In this document: positions 53,567 through 63,971 of the stretch, piece by piece
How positions within the stretch are numbered: position 1 is the first letter of the stretch
How the letters are laid out: every line of letters begins with the position of its first letter
Assembly (NCBI GenBank): GCA_017794825.1
Contig: CP051237.1
Span: forward strand, 2,542,001 to 2,606,000
Length of the DNA stretch: 64,000 bases
Direction: 5' to 3'
Origin: Pararhizobium sp.
Lineage (GTDB): Bacteria; Pseudomonadota; Alphaproteobacteria; Rhizobiales; Rhizobiaceae
Made by a program: the position numbers and the translations under genes
Notes under the pieces: model-generated
Databases searched by the model: none
What the model saw: only the letters and a program-made list of their open reading frames with translations
Told to the model about the DNA's origin: nothing

Positions 53567-55981
53567 ATGAAAATCACCCTTTCCTGGCTCAAGGACCATC
53601 TCGAGACGGATGCGACGCTCGAACAGATTGTCGAGACGCTGACCATGATCGGCCTTGAGGTCGAGCATGTCGACGACCGCAAGGCCCTGAGCCCGTTCGT
53701 CGTGGCGCGCGTGATCGAGGCCCGTCAGCATCCGGACGCGGACCGGTTGCAGGTTCTCACCGTCGAAACCGGTTCGGGCTCGCCGGTGCAGGTGGTGTGC
53801 GGCGCGCCCAACGCCCGGACCGGCCTCGTCGGGGCCTTCGCGCCGCCCGGAACCTATGTGCCCGGGATCGATCTGACCCTTTCGGTTGGCAAGATCAGGG
53901 GCGTCGAAAGCCACGGAATGATGTGCTCGGAGCGCGAGTTGCAGATGTCCAATGAGCATGACGGTATTATCGACCTCGACAGCGATGTCGAGATCGGTTC
54001 GAGTTTCGCCGCGTTCGCCGGCCTCGATGATCCTGTGATCGAAATTGGACTGACCCCCAACCGACCGGATTGCACGGGCGTGCGCGGCATTGCCCGCGAT
54101 CTTGCCGCGGCGGGCCTTGGCGCGCTCAAGGACGGCGATACGCCGCCAGCGGGCGGCGAGGGACCGTGCCCGGTCAACGTCACGCTTGATTTCGGCGATA
54201 CCGACCCATTGTGCCTTGGTTTCGCGCTGCGCGGCGTCAGCGGCGTTGTGAACGGTCCGAGCCCGCGCTGGATGCAGCAGCGGTTGAAGGCCATCGGCCT
54301 TAGGCCGATCAATGCGCTGGTGGACATTACCAATTATGTCACATTCGATCGGGGACGCCCGCTTCACGTTTTCGACAGGGCGAAGGTCATGGGCGATCTC
54401 GTGGTCCGGCGCGGCCGCAAGGGCGAAACAGTGGAAGCCTTGGATGGCGGCGAATACGAAGTCAATGACGACATTTGCGTGATCGCTGACGACAATGGCG
54501 TGGAATCCATCGCCGGCATCGTCGGAGGAGAGGTGACCGGTTGTGACGAGGGAACCACCGAGGTGCTGATCGAATCGGCGCTGTGGGACCCGATGAACAT
54601 CGCCCGCACGGGCCGAGATCTCGGCATCATCACGGATGCGCGATATCGATTCGAACGCGGCGTCGATCCGGCTTACATGGTCGAAGGCATGGAGCTTGCA
54701 ACGCGTCTTGTCCTGGAGATGTGCGGCGGAACGCCGTCCGAACCCCTTGTGGTGGGATACAGTGAACCCGAGCGCAAGATCATCCGGTTCCCGCTTTCCG
54801 AGGTGAAGCGGCTGACTGGCCTCGATATTCCGCAGGCGGATTCGATTTCGATCCTCGACAAGCTTGGCTTCGAGAGCCAGGGCGACGGCGACACTGTCGA
54901 TGTCCTGGCGCCGACATGGCGTCCCGATATCGACGGGAAGGCCGACCTCGTCGAGGAGGTGATGCGCATTCACGGCATCAACATGATCGAAGCCGAAGCT
55001 CTGCCGCGCACCGGCAGCGTGAATACGCGCATCCTGACGACGCTCCAGATCCGGACCCGCAAGGTGAAACGCGCGCTGGCCGGCCGCGGCATGATGGAAG
55101 CCGTCAACTGGTCCTTCATCTCGGAGCAGGAAGCCGCCCTCTTTGGCGGCGGACAGGCGGAACTGAAACTCGCCAATCCGATTTCGGCTGATATGTCGGA
55201 CATGCGTCCGTCCCTGCTGCCTGGCCTTCTTGCTGCCGCGCGGCGCAACGCCGACCGGGGACATGGCGACATCGCCTTGTTTGAAGTATCCGACATCTAC
55301 AAGGGCGATGCGTCCGGCGAACAGCACAGGGCTGCGGCAGGCCTGCGGACCGGTTCAGCCGGTCTTGAAGGCGCCGGAAGACACTGGCGCAGGACGACGA
55401 CCGCCGTCGATGTCTTCGACGCAAAAGCAGACGCAATGGCGGCCCTTGAAGCCTGCGGCGCGCCGGTCGGCAACCTGCAGGTCGAGCGGGGCGCGCCCGC
55501 ATGGTATCACCCTGGCCGCTCCGGCATTATCAAGCTCGGCCCGAAAATGACGCTCGGCGCGTTTGGCGAATTCCATCCGAAGACGCTGGATGCGATGGGC
55601 GTTTCCGGTCCGGTCTGCGGATTCGAGATCCTTGTCGACGCCCTGCCTGACCCCAAGCGCAAGGCGACCCGCACCAAGCCGCCGCTCGATCTGTCGTCTT
55701 TCCAGGCCGTGCATCGCGATTTCGCGTTTGTTGTCGACAAATCCGTCGCGTCGGGCGAAATTCTCAAGGCGGCCGAGGCGGCCGACCGAAAAATGATCAC
55801 GGCCGTGAACCTGTTCGACGTGTTCGAGGGCGCGTCGATCGGCGAGGGCGCCAAGTCGGTCGCCATCGAGGTCGAGATCCAGCCTCGGGAACGGACGCTG
55901 ACGGAAGCGGAAATCGAAGCCATCGCCGACAGGATCGTCGACAACGTCAAGTCGAAGACCGGCGCCGTGCTGCGCGGCTGA
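53567..55981 (+). CDS. pheT: phenylalanyl-tRNA synthetase beta subunit
   Basis: 804 residues. The domain order is complete: tRNA-binding EMAP-like domain (residues 40-150, [20 protein letters not shown]), B3/B4 editing domain ([20 protein letters not shown]), B5, core and the C-terminal FDX-ACB anticodon-binding domain ([17 protein letters not shown] to end). Confidence 0.97.
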   Translation: MKITLSWLKDHLETDATLEQIVETLTMIGLEVEHVDDRKALSPFVVARVIEARQHPDADRLQVLTVETGSGSPVQVVCGAPNARTGLVGAFAPPGTYVPGIDLTLSVGKIRGVESHGMMCSERELQMSNEHDGIIDLDSDVEIGSSFAAFAGLDDPVIEIGLTPNRPDCTGVRGIARDLAAAGLGALKDGDTPPAGGEGPCPVNVTLDFGDTDPLCLGFALRGVSGVVNGPSPRWMQQRLKAIGLRPINALVDITNYVTFDRGRPLHVFDRAKVMGDLVVRRGRKGETVEALDGGEYEVNDDICVIADDNGVESIAGIVGGEVTGCDEGTTEVLIESALWDPMNIARTGRDLGIITDARYRFERGVDPAYMVEGMELATRLVLEMCGGTPSEPLVVGYSEPERKIIRFPLSEVKRLTGLDIPQADSISILDKLGFESQGDGDTVDVLAPTWRPDIDGKADLVEEVMRIHGINMIEAEALPRTGSVNTRILTTLQIRTRKVKRALAGRGMMEAVNWSFISEQEAALFGGGQAELKLANPISADMSDMRPSLLPGLLAAARRNADRGHGDIALFEVSDIYKGDASGEQHRAAAGLRTGSAGLEGAGRHWRRTTTAVDVFDAKADAMAALEACGAPVGNLQVERGAPAWYHPGRSGIIKLGPKMTLGAFGEFHPKTLDAMGVSGPVCGFEILVDALPDPKRKATRTKPPLDLSSFQAVHRDFAFVVDKSVASGEILKAAEAADRKMITAVNLFDVFEGASIGEGAKSVAIEVEIQPRERTLTEAEIEAIADRIVDNVKSKTGAVLRG

Positions 55982-56002
55982 CGAAAACGGGAGGAATGCG
56001 TC

Positions 56003-56989
56003 ATGTTTCGATGGGGTATATTGTCGACGGCGAAGATTGCCCGCGAGCATTTGCTGCCGGCTATTCAGGATTCCGACAACGGCGTCGTGTCGGCCATCGC
56101 CAGCCGCGACGGGGCCAGAGCAAGAGCGCTTGCCGACCGGTTCGGCGTCCCGCATGCATTCGGCTCCTACCAGGCGCTGCTCGATTCCGACCTTGTTGAC
56201 GGCGTCTATATTCCCCTGCCGACGAGCCAGCATGTCGAGTGGAGCCTCAAGGCGGCGGAAGCCGGCAAGCACGTGCTGTGCGAAAAGCCGATCGCGCTGC
56301 AGGCGGACGAAATCGATCCGTTGATTGACGCGCGCGACAGGCTGGGCGTTACGATCTCGGAATCCTTCATGGTCTTCTATCACCCGCAATGGCGCAAGGT
56401 GCAGAGCCTGATCGCCGACGGCGCCGTCGGCGCGTTGCGACAGGTGCAGGGGGCGTTTTCCTACTACAACACCGATCCTGAAAACATGCGCAACCAGGTC
56501 GCGCTCGGGGGCGGCGGCCTGCCGGACATCGGGGTCTATCCGACCGTATCGACACGCATCGTGACAGGCATGGAGCCGGTGCGCGTGCGGTCCATCGTCA
56601 CCCGCGATCCCGGCTTCGGCACCGATATCTACGCCAACGTCTCCGCCGATTTCGGTGATTTCAGTCTGGATTTCTACTGTTCCACGCAAATGGCGTTGCG
56701 CCAGCACATGGTGTTTCACGGTGAAAAAGGCGCGATAGAAGTCCATGCGCCATTCAACGCCGGCACTTACGGCCACGCCATCGTGACGCTGCACAATCAG
56801 GATCATACCGGGTCGGAAGTATTCCGCTTTCCGGGCGTCCAGCAATATCGCAACCAGGTTGAAACCTTTGTGCGGGCCGTCGGCGGCAGCGGCGAGGCGC
56901 TGTTTTCGCTCGAAAACTCGAAAATGAACCAGAAGCTCATCGACGCCGTCTACCGGGCGGCGGAGCACGACGGCTGGGAGACCGTCTGA
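56003..56989 (+). CDS. Gfo/Idh/MocA family oxidoreductase
   Basis: 328 residues. It has the Rossmann motif [46 protein letters not shown] and a C-terminal substrate domain. It is closest to the dehydrogenases of the glucose-fructose-oxidoreductase type (short form without signal peptide). GGGAGGA lies upstream of the ATG. It is 22 bases after pheT but unlikely to be functionally linked. Substrate unknown. Confidence 0.85.
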   Translation: MFRWGILSTAKIAREHLLPAIQDSDNGVVSAIASRDGARARALADRFGVPHAFGSYQALLDSDLVDGVYIPLPTSQHVEWSLKAAEAGKHVLCEKPIALQADEIDPLIDARDRLGVTISESFMVFYHPQWRKVQSLIADGAVGALRQVQGAFSYYNTDPENMRNQVALGGGGLPDIGVYPTVSTRIVTGMEPVRVRSIVTRDPGFGTDIYANVSADFGDFSLDFYCSTQMALRQHMVFHGEKGAIEVHAPFNAGTYGHAIVTLHNQDHTGSEVFRFPGVQQYRNQVETFVRAVGGSGEALFSLENSKMNQKLIDAVYRAAEHDGWETV

Positions 56990-57081
56990 CGCGGCTTGTA
57001 TGCGCGCCTTCGCAGACGCATAATCGCCGCGACGCGTGATTCGCCGGGAGACGAATCTGAAATCCATGCAGGGGATTTTGC

Positions 57082-57684
57082 GTGAGCCATCTGCGCTATG
57101 CAGGCCTGTCCCATCAAGAACAATGTGCGGCGCTGCTCGACATCGCGCAAAAGGATCCGCTTCTCCAAGACGCGCTGGCCATCGCCCGCAGCATGCAGCT
57201 ACCGCAGTGGCGCATCGTATCAGGCGCCGTCTACAACACTGTCTGGAATCATCTGACCGGAAAGCCTTCCGGCTACGGCGTCAAGGACATCGATCTCTTC
57301 TATTACGATGCGAGAGACATTTCGTGGAAAGCCGAGGACACGGTTATCCGGCGCGGATCGATTCTCTTCGCGACATTGCCGGTGCCGGTTGAGATTCGAA
57401 ACCAGGCGCGCGTTCACCTTTGGTACCGGGAGAAATTCGGCGAACCGTTTCCGGCGCTTGCGACCGGCGACGAGTCGCTCGGTCGATTCGCGTCGAAAAC
57501 GCATGCCGTCGGCCTTCGCCTGGACGCAGACGATCAGGTCGATCTCTATGCGCCCTTCGGTCTGGATGACGTTTTTTCCTTCAGGATCACGCCCAACAGG
57601 TCCACCAACAACCGTAAAACCCACGAAAAGAAGGGCGAACGGGCGAAACGGCTGTGGCCGGAGGTGAGCGTGGAGCCCTGGTGA
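57082..57684 (+). CDS. nucleotidyltransferase-fold protein (DUF925 type)
   Basis: 200 residues from a GTG start with AGGGG upstream. The conserved nucleotidyltransferase-like core shows VSGAVYNTVWNHLTGKPSGY, KDIDLFYYD (acidic pair) and FATLPVPVEIRNQARVHLWY. Members are known as nucleotidyltransferase family proteins; their substrate is unknown. It ends 4 bases from the convergent hprK. Confidence 0.8.
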   Translation: MSHLRYAGLSHQEQCAALLDIAQKDPLLQDALAIARSMQLPQWRIVSGAVYNTVWNHLTGKPSGYGVKDIDLFYYDARDISWKAEDTVIRRGSILFATLPVPVEIRNQARVHLWYREKFGEPFPALATGDESLGRFASKTHAVGLRLDADDQVDLYAPFGLDDVFSFRITPNRSTNNRKTHEKKGERAKRLWPEVSVEPW

Positions 57685-57688
57685 CAAG

Positions 57689-58138
57689 TCAGGGGCGGAT
57701 CAGACGGTCGTCGAGAAACGCCTCGACGAGATCGAGGGGGCCGATCATCCGGTCCGCCACCATGAAAAGCAGCGGCAGCGCAAGTCCCGGCAAAGGTTCG
57801 AAAAACTGTCGTTCCGGCAGCCTTTCGCTCTCTTCCGCATCCACAGCCCGTATCGCGACATGCATCACCGCCTGCGGCAGATGCTCGACGCCAACTATTC
57901 CGGAACCGCGAATCTCGATCAGCCCAGCGATCTCGGGAGGCGATGACGCCACGACGCGTTGACCGGCCTTCTCCACGATGACGCGATCATCGGCGACAAG
58001 GGCTGCAAAGCGCCCGCGACTGCGGGCGTCGAGAAGGCAGTGGCGGGCCAGGTGGGACTTGCCGCTTGCCGGCGGACCGATGATCAGGATTCCCGTTTCA
58101 CCTGTAACGATCGCCGTTGCGTGGATATTCCGGCTCAT
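57689..58138 (-). CDS. hprK: HPr kinase/phosphorylase, short alphaproteobacterial form
   Basis: 149 residues, only the catalytic C domain. The P-loop is GPPASGKSHLA; a Ser/Thr-rich capping region follows (EIAGLIEIRGSGIVGVEHLP is the HprK signature). It phosphorylates HPr of the nitrogen/carbon PTS, a role tied to ChvI/ChvG signalling in Rhizobiales. It is 8 bases downstream of chvG in the same operon. Confidence 0.93.
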   Translation of the reverse strand: MSRNIHATAIVTGETGILIIGPPASGKSHLARHCLLDARSRGRFAALVADDRVIVEKAGQRVVASSPPEIAGLIEIRGSGIVGVEHLPQAVMHVAIRAVDAEESERLPERQFFEPLPGLALPLLFMVADRMIGPLDLVEAFLDDRLIRP

Positions 58139-58146
58139 TTGGCCTG

Positions 58147-59949
58147 TCAGATCCGTACGGCCGGAAGCTTGACGATGAAGCGTGCGCCGAGGACTTCGCC
58201 GGTCTTGCCATCGATCATGTTTTCGGCCTTGAGCGTGCCGCCATGGGCTTCGATGATCTGTCGGCTGATGGAGAGCCCAAGTCCGGAATTCTGACCGAAG
58301 GCCTCTCCCTCAGGCCTGTCCGTATAGAAACGGTTGAAGATGTTCTCGATGTTTTCCACGCCGATGCCGGGGCCGTTATCCTCGACGAGAATGATGCAGT
58401 GGTCCTTGCGGCGCTGCAGCCTGATGGTGATACGCCCATCCGTTTCGGGCACGAAGGATCGCGCATTGTCGATGAGATTGGTGATGACCTGGCCGATGCG
58501 CAGATCGTGACCATTAACCCTGAAGCGGTCTTTTGGCGCATTCTCAGGCTCTATCTCCAGATCGATCTCGACGGTTTTCGAGCCTTTCGAAATCTGTCTC
58601 GATATCAGCACGAGGTCCTGCATGAGTTTGCGTAGATCGACCGGTTCGGCGTCCTGGCGCGCAAGTTCCGCGTCGAGGCGCGAAGCGTCCGAAATATCGC
58701 TGATCAACCGGTCGAGGCGGCGAACATCGTGCAGGATGATTTCCAGCAATCTCGCCCGTGACGCGTCGTTCTTGACGAGCGGCAGCGTCTCGACGGCGCT
58801 GCGCAGCGACGTCAGCGGGTTCTTCAGTTCGTGGCTGACGTCGGCCGCGAAGCTCTCGATCGCCTCGATCCTGTCATAGAGCGAATTGGTCATGTCGCGA
58901 ATGGCGGCGGACAGATTGCCGATTTCATCCTGCCTTGCCGAGAAATCCGGAATTTCTTCACGGATGCTGACGCCTCGGCGCACCCGCTGCGCCGCGTCGG
59001 CAAGCCGGTGGAGCGGATTGGCGATCGTGCCTGCGAGCAGGAGCGAAAGGAGAATATTGACGGTCGCCGCAACGATGAACACGCGGAGGATCGCTATGCG
59101 TTCCGCCCGGATGATCTTGTCGATGTCGCCGGCCTGGGTCGACAGCAGCAATACGCCGAGCACGGCGCGAAACCGCTGCACCGGAACCGCGACGGACACG
59201 ATGAGTTCACCCTTGTCGGTCGAGCGGACCACTGCGCTGCGTCCGCCGGTAAGCGCGGTCAGCACTTCCGGATAAAGCGATCCGTCAGCGCCCGGCTGCT
59301 CCTTGTAGACCGGCAGATCGGCCCGCTGAATCAGTCGGTTCAGAAAGGACATCAGGCGATCGGTGATATGCAGCGGCTCATCGTCGAGGGGCGGAAGTTC
59401 GTATCGCAGAATCTGTCCGCGGGAATAAAGATGCTGGGAATCGAGAAGCAGGCTTGCGTCGCGGTCGTAAATGCGCGCGCGCGTCCGGGTTGGCGAGATC
59501 AGCCGCCTCAACACCGGCGCCACGCGTTCGGGATCGATCGGAAAATCGAGATTGTCGAGATCGCTTCCAGGCGAGATCGTTTCTCCGGCCTGCAATTCCA
59601 GCAGCTTCTGCGGATCGATGGTGATGGCGTCGGTTTCGACGCTGACCGATCCGGCAATCGCCGCCGCGATGATCTCGCCCTGCGTCAGCAGGCTTTCCAC
59701 ACGCGCGTCGATCAGGCCGTCGCGGAACTGGTTGAGATAGAGGATGCCCGACAGCAGGACCAGCAAGGCCGCAAGATTGAGAAATATGATGCGGCGCGTA
59801 AGGCTCGAAAACATCGCCCGGCCGAAGACCCTGCGCATACTCGAAAACGGCCTCGCCCAACCGCGCCTGCCCGGCTCGGCCGCGTCGTCATCCGCCGGCG
59901 CGGGAACAGTCCGGGGAGAAAGTTTGCTGTGGTCGATACCTGCCGTCAT
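58147..59949 (-). CDS. chvG: sensor histidine kinase ChvG/ExoS
   Basis: 600 residues. One membrane helix is at about 50-70, a periplasmic sensor region follows, and a second helix lies at about 280-300 (FIVAATVNILLSLLLAGTI). HAMP follows, then HisKA with SHELKNPLTSLRSAVETLP (phosphorylated His) and the ATPase motifs LIDNARSF, DNGPGIG and GLGLSISRQI. With ChvI it controls acid response, exopolysaccharide and host interaction in rhizobia. Confidence 0.95.
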   Translation of the reverse strand: MTAGIDHSKLSPRTVPAPADDDAAEPGRRGWARPFSSMRRVFGRAMFSSLTRRIIFLNLAALLVLLSGILYLNQFRDGLIDARVESLLTQGEIIAAAIAGSVSVETDAITIDPQKLLELQAGETISPGSDLDNLDFPIDPERVAPVLRRLISPTRTRARIYDRDASLLLDSQHLYSRGQILRYELPPLDDEPLHITDRLMSFLNRLIQRADLPVYKEQPGADGSLYPEVLTALTGGRSAVVRSTDKGELIVSVAVPVQRFRAVLGVLLLSTQAGDIDKIIRAERIAILRVFIVAATVNILLSLLLAGTIANPLHRLADAAQRVRRGVSIREEIPDFSARQDEIGNLSAAIRDMTNSLYDRIEAIESFAADVSHELKNPLTSLRSAVETLPLVKNDASRARLLEIILHDVRRLDRLISDISDASRLDAELARQDAEPVDLRKLMQDLVLISRQISKGSKTVEIDLEIEPENAPKDRFRVNGHDLRIGQVITNLIDNARSFVPETDGRITIRLQRRKDHCIILVEDNGPGIGVENIENIFNRFYTDRPEGEAFGQNSGLGLSISRQIIEAHGGTLKAENMIDGKTGEVLGARFIVKLPAVRI

Positions 59950-59968
59950 GTTTCGGCCGAAACCGTTC

Positions 59969-60676
59969 TCAATCCTCCCGGAATCGGTATCCGACGCCGT
60001 AGAGCGTTTCGATCATGTCGAAATCGTTGTCCACCATCTTGAATTTCTTGCGCAGCCGCTTGATGTGGCTGTCGATGGTGCGGTCGTCGACATAGACTTG
60101 TTCATCGTAGGCCGCATCCATCAAAGAGTCACGGCTTTTCACGACGCCCGGCCGTTGCGCCAGAGCGTGGAGAATCAGGAATTCGGTGACGGTGAGCGTA
60201 ACCGGGCGGTCTTTCCAGGTGCAGGTATGCCGCTCCTGGTCCATGACGAGTTGACCGCGTTCGAGTGAGGCGCTTTCCGTCGGGGTCGAGCGGGTTGCAG
60301 ACTGACCCTCCCGTCCGGCCGCCCGGCGCAGGATCGCCTTGGCGCGCTCGACCAGCAGACGCTGGGAAAACGGCTTGGTGATAAAATCGTCCGCGCCCAT
60401 CTTCAGACCGAACAATTCGTCGATCTCCTCGTCCTTTGAGGTCAGGAAGATTACCGGAATGTCCAGTTTCTGGCGCAGCCTGCGCAACAGCTCCATACCG
60501 TCCATGCGCGGCATCTTTATATCGAGGATCGCGAGATGCGGCGGATGCGCCACCAAACCCTCCAGCGCCGAGACGCCGTCGGTATAGGTCTCGACGCGAT
60601 AACCCTCCGATTCCAGGGCGATGGACACAGAGGTCAATATGTTTCGATCATCATCGACGAGCGCGATCGTATGCAT
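59969..60676 (-). CDS. chvI: response regulator ChvI
   Basis: 235 residues, OmpR/PhoB type. The receiver has the acidic pair VDDD, phospho-acceptor Asp in [13 protein letters not shown], Thr in FLTSKDEE and Lys in FITKPFSQ. The C-terminal winged helix starts at about residue 140 ([17 protein letters not shown]). It precedes chvG by 19 bases and is divergent from pckA, as is typical in Rhizobiales. Confidence 0.95.
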   Translation of the reverse strand: MHTIALVDDDRNILTSVSIALESEGYRVETYTDGVSALEGLVAHPPHLAILDIKMPRMDGMELLRRLRQKLDIPVIFLTSKDEEIDELFGLKMGADDFITKPFSQRLLVERAKAILRRAAGREGQSATRSTPTESASLERGQLVMDQERHTCTWKDRPVTLTVTEFLILHALAQRPGVVKSRDSLMDAAYDEQVYVDDRTIDSHIKRLRKKFKMVDNDFDMIETLYGVGYRFRED

Positions 60677-61043
60677 GCGGTATCTCCGTCTTGTTGAGGC
60701 TCGACCATCTGCCGGCTTCCGCCGGTGCGTGCCGCCAGTCGGGCCCTCATGGGGGCAAAGCTAGAACAAATTGTGGCGGGACACCATGGAAAGTGTATCG
60801 GCGACGCCTCCGCCTTCGCCTCGCCGTTCGGACATTCGACTGGTCACTTGCCGCAGATTGCGCCTTTTTGTTGCACTGCAACGCAAATTATAAACCGATT
60901 TAAAAATTTTCACAGAATTTTAAATCGATTAATAATCTGAATTTATTGTATTTTTCAAGGAACCGATGTTGATTGTCGAATATTATCTCCCTATGGTCCC
61001 GAAACTTTTTAAACGGGAACCCATCGACGGTAAGGCGACCATC
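60677..61043. promoter_or_regulatory. chvI-pckA divergent control region
   Basis: 367 bases without a gene, AT-rich at 60885-61010. It carries a perfect inverted repeat at 60896-60927 and both promoters. An in-frame extension of pckA to 60966 is possible but not family-like. Confidence 0.6.
60896..60927. promoter_or_regulatory. inverted repeat CGATTTAAAA-N12-TTTTAAATCG
   Basis: Ten-base perfect arms spaced by 12 bases lie 117 bases upstream of the pckA start. The spacing places half-sites two helical turns apart, suited to a dimer or tandem regulator. The binder is unknown. Confidence 0.45.
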
Positions 61044-62666
61044 ATGCAGAAAAATGCAGGCGAAAGTGGAAAACGCAATCCATCGGCCGGAATCGAAAGC
61101 ACTGGCCTGACAAATCTCGGTCACGTGTATTACAACCTCGTCGAAGCCGAGCTTTACGAAAGGTCATTGCGTCGCGGCGAAGCGTCGCTCACTGCGCACG
61201 GGGCCCTTTGCGCCAGAACCGGCCAGCACACGGGCCGGTCGGCGAAGGACAAGTACATCGTCTGCGACGACGCCACCGAGAGCCAGATCTGGTGGGACAA
61301 CAACAAGGCGCTGTCACGCGACCATTTCGACGCGCTGCACGCCGATTTCCTTGCCCATGCAGAAGGCAAGGACCTTTTTGTGCAGGACCTGATCGGCGGC
61401 GCCGACAAAGCCAACGCCCTGCCATCGCGGGTGATCACGGAATTTGCATGGCATTCTCTGTTCATTCGCAATCTCCTGATTCGGCCTGATCGCAATGCGC
61501 TTGAAAATTTCGTCCCAAAGCTGACCATTATCGATCTGCCGTCCTTCAAGGCGGATCCGGAGCGCCACGGCTGCCGCAGCGAAACTGTCATCGCGGCCGA
61601 CCTCGTGCGCGGCATCGTGCTGATCGGCGGCACGTCCTATGCCGGCGAGATGAAGAAATCGGTGTTCACCGTGCTCAACTACCTGCTTCCCGAACAGGGC
61701 GTGATGCCGATGCACTGTTCCGCCAACCAAGGACCAAATGGCGACACGGCTGTGTTCTTCGGACTTTCGGGAACCGGCAAGACCACGCTTTCGGCCGATC
61801 CGTCGCGCACCCTGATCGGTGACGACGAACATGGCTGGGGCGAGGACGGCGTGTTCAATTTCGAAGGCGGCTGCTACGCCAAGACCATCCGTCTTTCGGA
61901 AGAGGCGGAGCCCGAAATCTTCGCCACGACCCGACGTTTCGGCACAGTTCTGGAAAACGTCGTTCTGGACGAAAACCGGGTTCCCGATTTCGACGACGGG
62001 TCGCTGACGGAAAACACGCGCTGCGCCTATCCGCTGCATTTCATCCCGAACGCCAGCGCTACTGGAAAGGCGGCCAAACCGTCGAATATCGTGATGCTGA
62101 CAGCCGACGCCTTCGGTGTGCTCCCGCCGATCGCAAAGCTGACGCCCGCCCAGGCGATGTATCATTTCCTGTCCGGCTACACGGCAAAGGTCGCCGGCAC
62201 CGAAAAGGGCGTAACCGAACCCGAAGCGACATTTTCCACCTGTTTCGGCGCGCCTTTCATGCCGCGCCATCCGTCCGTCTACGGAAATCTTCTGCGCGAC
62301 CTGATCGCCCGCGAGAATGTCGATTGCTGGCTGGTTAACACCGGCTGGACCGGCGGCGCATACGGGACCGGCAGACGCATGCCGATCAAGGCGACGCGCA
62401 CATTGCTCGCCGCGGCGCTCGACGGATCGCTGAACCAGGCCGAATTCCGGCGTGATCCGAATTTCGGAATACTCGTGCCCGTCGCGGTTCCGGGGGTCGA
62501 CAGCAGCATCCTCGATCCGCGCTCGACCTGGGCCGACAAGCAGGCCTACGACGCACAGGCCCGCCGTCTGGTCGACATGTTCACCGGCAATTTCGAGAAG
62601 TTCGAGTCGCATGTCGAAAGCGACGTGCTTGGCGCCGCGCCCGGAATGCTTGAAGCAGCCGAATAA
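61044..62666 (+). CDS. pckA: phosphoenolpyruvate carboxykinase (ATP)
   Basis: 540 residues, near the 536 of rhizobial PckA. It converts oxaloacetate to PEP for gluconeogenesis. Kinase-1a P-loop is [14 protein letters not shown], kinase-2 GDDEHGW, and the PckA signature [11 protein letters not shown] follows; [19 protein letters not shown] residues at the N terminus bind substrate. The ATG at 61044 is where the family starts. A strong terminator follows at 62690. Confidence 0.96.
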   Translation: MQKNAGESGKRNPSAGIESTGLTNLGHVYYNLVEAELYERSLRRGEASLTAHGALCARTGQHTGRSAKDKYIVCDDATESQIWWDNNKALSRDHFDALHADFLAHAEGKDLFVQDLIGGADKANALPSRVITEFAWHSLFIRNLLIRPDRNALENFVPKLTIIDLPSFKADPERHGCRSETVIAADLVRGIVLIGGTSYAGEMKKSVFTVLNYLLPEQGVMPMHCSANQGPNGDTAVFFGLSGTGKTTLSADPSRTLIGDDEHGWGEDGVFNFEGGCYAKTIRLSEEAEPEIFATTRRFGTVLENVVLDENRVPDFDDGSLTENTRCAYPLHFIPNASATGKAAKPSNIVMLTADAFGVLPPIAKLTPAQAMYHFLSGYTAKVAGTEKGVTEPEATFSTCFGAPFMPRHPSVYGNLLRDLIARENVDCWLVNTGWTGGAYGTGRRMPIKATRTLLAAALDGSLNQAEFRRDPNFGILVPVAVPGVDSSILDPRSTWADKQAYDAQARRLVDMFTGNFEKFESHVESDVLGAAPGMLEAAE

Positions 62667-62689
62667 CCCGTACGACCTCAGAACGATCA

Positions 62690-62719
62690 AAGCCGCGGAT
62701 TTTAGTCCGCGGCTTTTTT
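62690..62719 (+). terminator. rho-independent terminator of pckA
   Basis: AAGCCGCGGA pairs perfectly with TCCGCGGCTT around TTTTAG, running into six T. It begins 24 bases after the pckA stop. Confidence 0.93.
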
Positions 62720-62763
62720 GTGTGGTTTCGCGAAATCACATTCTGCTGTAGTGAGTCCGCTCA

Positions 62764-63198
62764 ATGGCCAGCGAAACGCTCTACATCAACCGAACAATCA
62801 GGATCGAGGGGTGGGAACTCGTCGAACAATTCGTTCGCGCCTCAGGTCCGGGCGGGCAAAACGTCAACAAGGTTTCGAGCGCCGTGCAATTGCGGTTCGA
62901 CGTCCGGAATTCGCCGTCTCTACCGTCGGCGGTCAAGGACCGGCTGACGCGGATCGCTGGACGGCGTTTGACCAAGGACGGCGTGCTTGTGATTGAGGCG
63001 GACCGCCATCGCACCCAGGAACGCAATCGGGAGGATGCGCGCGAGCGGCTGAAGGCGCTGGTGCTTCGGGCCGCGGCGCCGCCGCCGCCGAAACGCGTGC
63101 CGACCAAACCAACGCGCGGATCGGTCGAACGGAGGCTCAAGGCGAAAGCGGAACGGTCACGGACAAAAAATCTGCGAGGCAATGTCCATGACGATTGA
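62764..63198 (+). CDS. arfB: alternative ribosome-rescue factor ArfB (YaeJ)
   Basis: 144 residues. The release-factor GGQ motif is in ASGPGGQNVNKVSS, followed by the RF-1 domain and a basic C-terminal tail (RRLKAKAERSRTKNLRG) that enters the mRNA channel. It hydrolyses peptidyl-tRNA on stalled ribosomes. Its end overlaps the start of alkB by 17 bases. Confidence 0.93.
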   Translation: MASETLYINRTIRIEGWELVEQFVRASGPGGQNVNKVSSAVQLRFDVRNSPSLPSAVKDRLTRIAGRRLTKDGVLVIEADRHRTQERNREDARERLKALVLRAAAPPPPKRVPTKPTRGSVERRLKAKAERSRTKNLRGNVHDD

Positions 63199-63808
63199 CC
63201 ACCTGCCCGACGGCGTCGACTATCGTCCGGGCTGGTTCGACGCGGCCGCGCAGACTGTGTTGCTTGCGGATATCCGCGCCGTCGTCGCGCAAGCTCCGCT
63301 TTTTACGCCAAGGATGCCGCGCACCGGAAAACCGATGCATGTCCGCATGAGCAATTGCGGCGCGCTTGGATGGGTCACCGACAAGGAGCGCGGCTATCGC
63401 TATCAGGCGACCCATCCGGAGACCGGACAGCCGTGGCCGGCGATGCCCGATATGCTGCGCGATCTCTGGGACGAGCTTTCCGGCTGCGATGCACCGGCCC
63501 AGGCGTGCCTGATAAATTACTACGAAGCGAACGCCAAAATGGGTCTGCACCAGGACCGCGACGAAAAGACCTTTTCGGCCCCGGTGCTTTCGGTGTCTCT
63601 GGGCGACGATTGCCTGTTCCGGATCGGCGGTGTGACAAGAGGCGGGCCGACGCAATCTCTGAGGCTGGCAAGCGGCGACGTGATCTTGCTCGGCGGTGAA
63701 TCGCGGCTGCGCTACCACGGCGTCGACCGGATCTATCCCGGCACATCCATGCTGATGAAGAAGGAAGGCCGGATAAATCTGACCATGCGCCGGGTCGATC
63801 CGGTCTAG
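63182..63808 (+). CDS. alkB: AlkB-type DNA/RNA dealkylase (Fe(II)/2-oxoglutarate dioxygenase)
   Basis: 208 residues. Substrate lid and core are visible: CLINYYEANAKMGLHQDRDE (Fe ligands His and Asp in HQD), LSVSLGDDCLFRIGG, the third ligand His in RLRYHGVDRIYPG, and the 2-oxoglutarate Arg in NLTMRRV. It repairs 1-methyladenine and 3-methylcytosine oxidatively. It overlaps arfB; ATG 63182 and 63188 are both possible. Two palindromes follow. Confidence 0.93.
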   Translation: MSMTIDHLPDGVDYRPGWFDAAAQTVLLADIRAVVAQAPLFTPRMPRTGKPMHVRMSNCGALGWVTDKERGYRYQATHPETGQPWPAMPDMLRDLWDELSGCDAPAQACLINYYEANAKMGLHQDRDEKTFSAPVLSVSLGDDCLFRIGGVTRGGPTQSLRLASGDVILLGGESRLRYHGVDRIYPGTSMLMKKEGRINLTMRRVDPV

Positions 63809-63878
63809 TGGTCCGATTCCGACTTTTGCATCCCGGTGCTGCTCGTCCTGGAGCAAATGTCGGAATCTTCAGGACCAC
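63808..63878. repeat. long imperfect inverted repeat 1
   Basis: The arm GTGGTCCGATTCCGACTTTT plus GC (63808-63829) is matched by its complement at 63853-63878 with one mismatch and a four-base extra piece. It begins CTAGTGG, like the second repeat, and follows alkB at its stop. Confidence 0.75.
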
Positions 63879-63894
63879 GAGCTGGACAATATTT

Positions 63895-63971
63895 CTAGTG
63901 GAGCTTTAAATTTGACATTTGAAAGCGAGTTCGCGTTTTGCGGGACTCAAATGTCAAATTTGCTCCACTAG
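63895..63971. repeat. long imperfect inverted repeat 2
   Basis: The left arm (CTAGTGGAGC, TTT, then AAATTTGACATTTGA; 63895-63922) pairs with 63947-63971 with only a three-base insertion. It shares the CTAGTGG outer end with repeat 1. Both look like members of a dispersed palindromic repeat family. Confidence 0.8.

Noticed and set aside
52400..55327. A 975-codon open frame on the minus strand across pheS-pheT
   Set aside because: It is the antisense shadow of two conserved genes in GC-rich DNA; its protein shows no domain and is rich in Arg/His/Asp as shadows are.
55355..57067. A 570-codon minus-strand frame over the pheT end and the second Gfo/Idh gene
   Set aside because: Shadow frame; spans two plus-strand genes with clear motifs.
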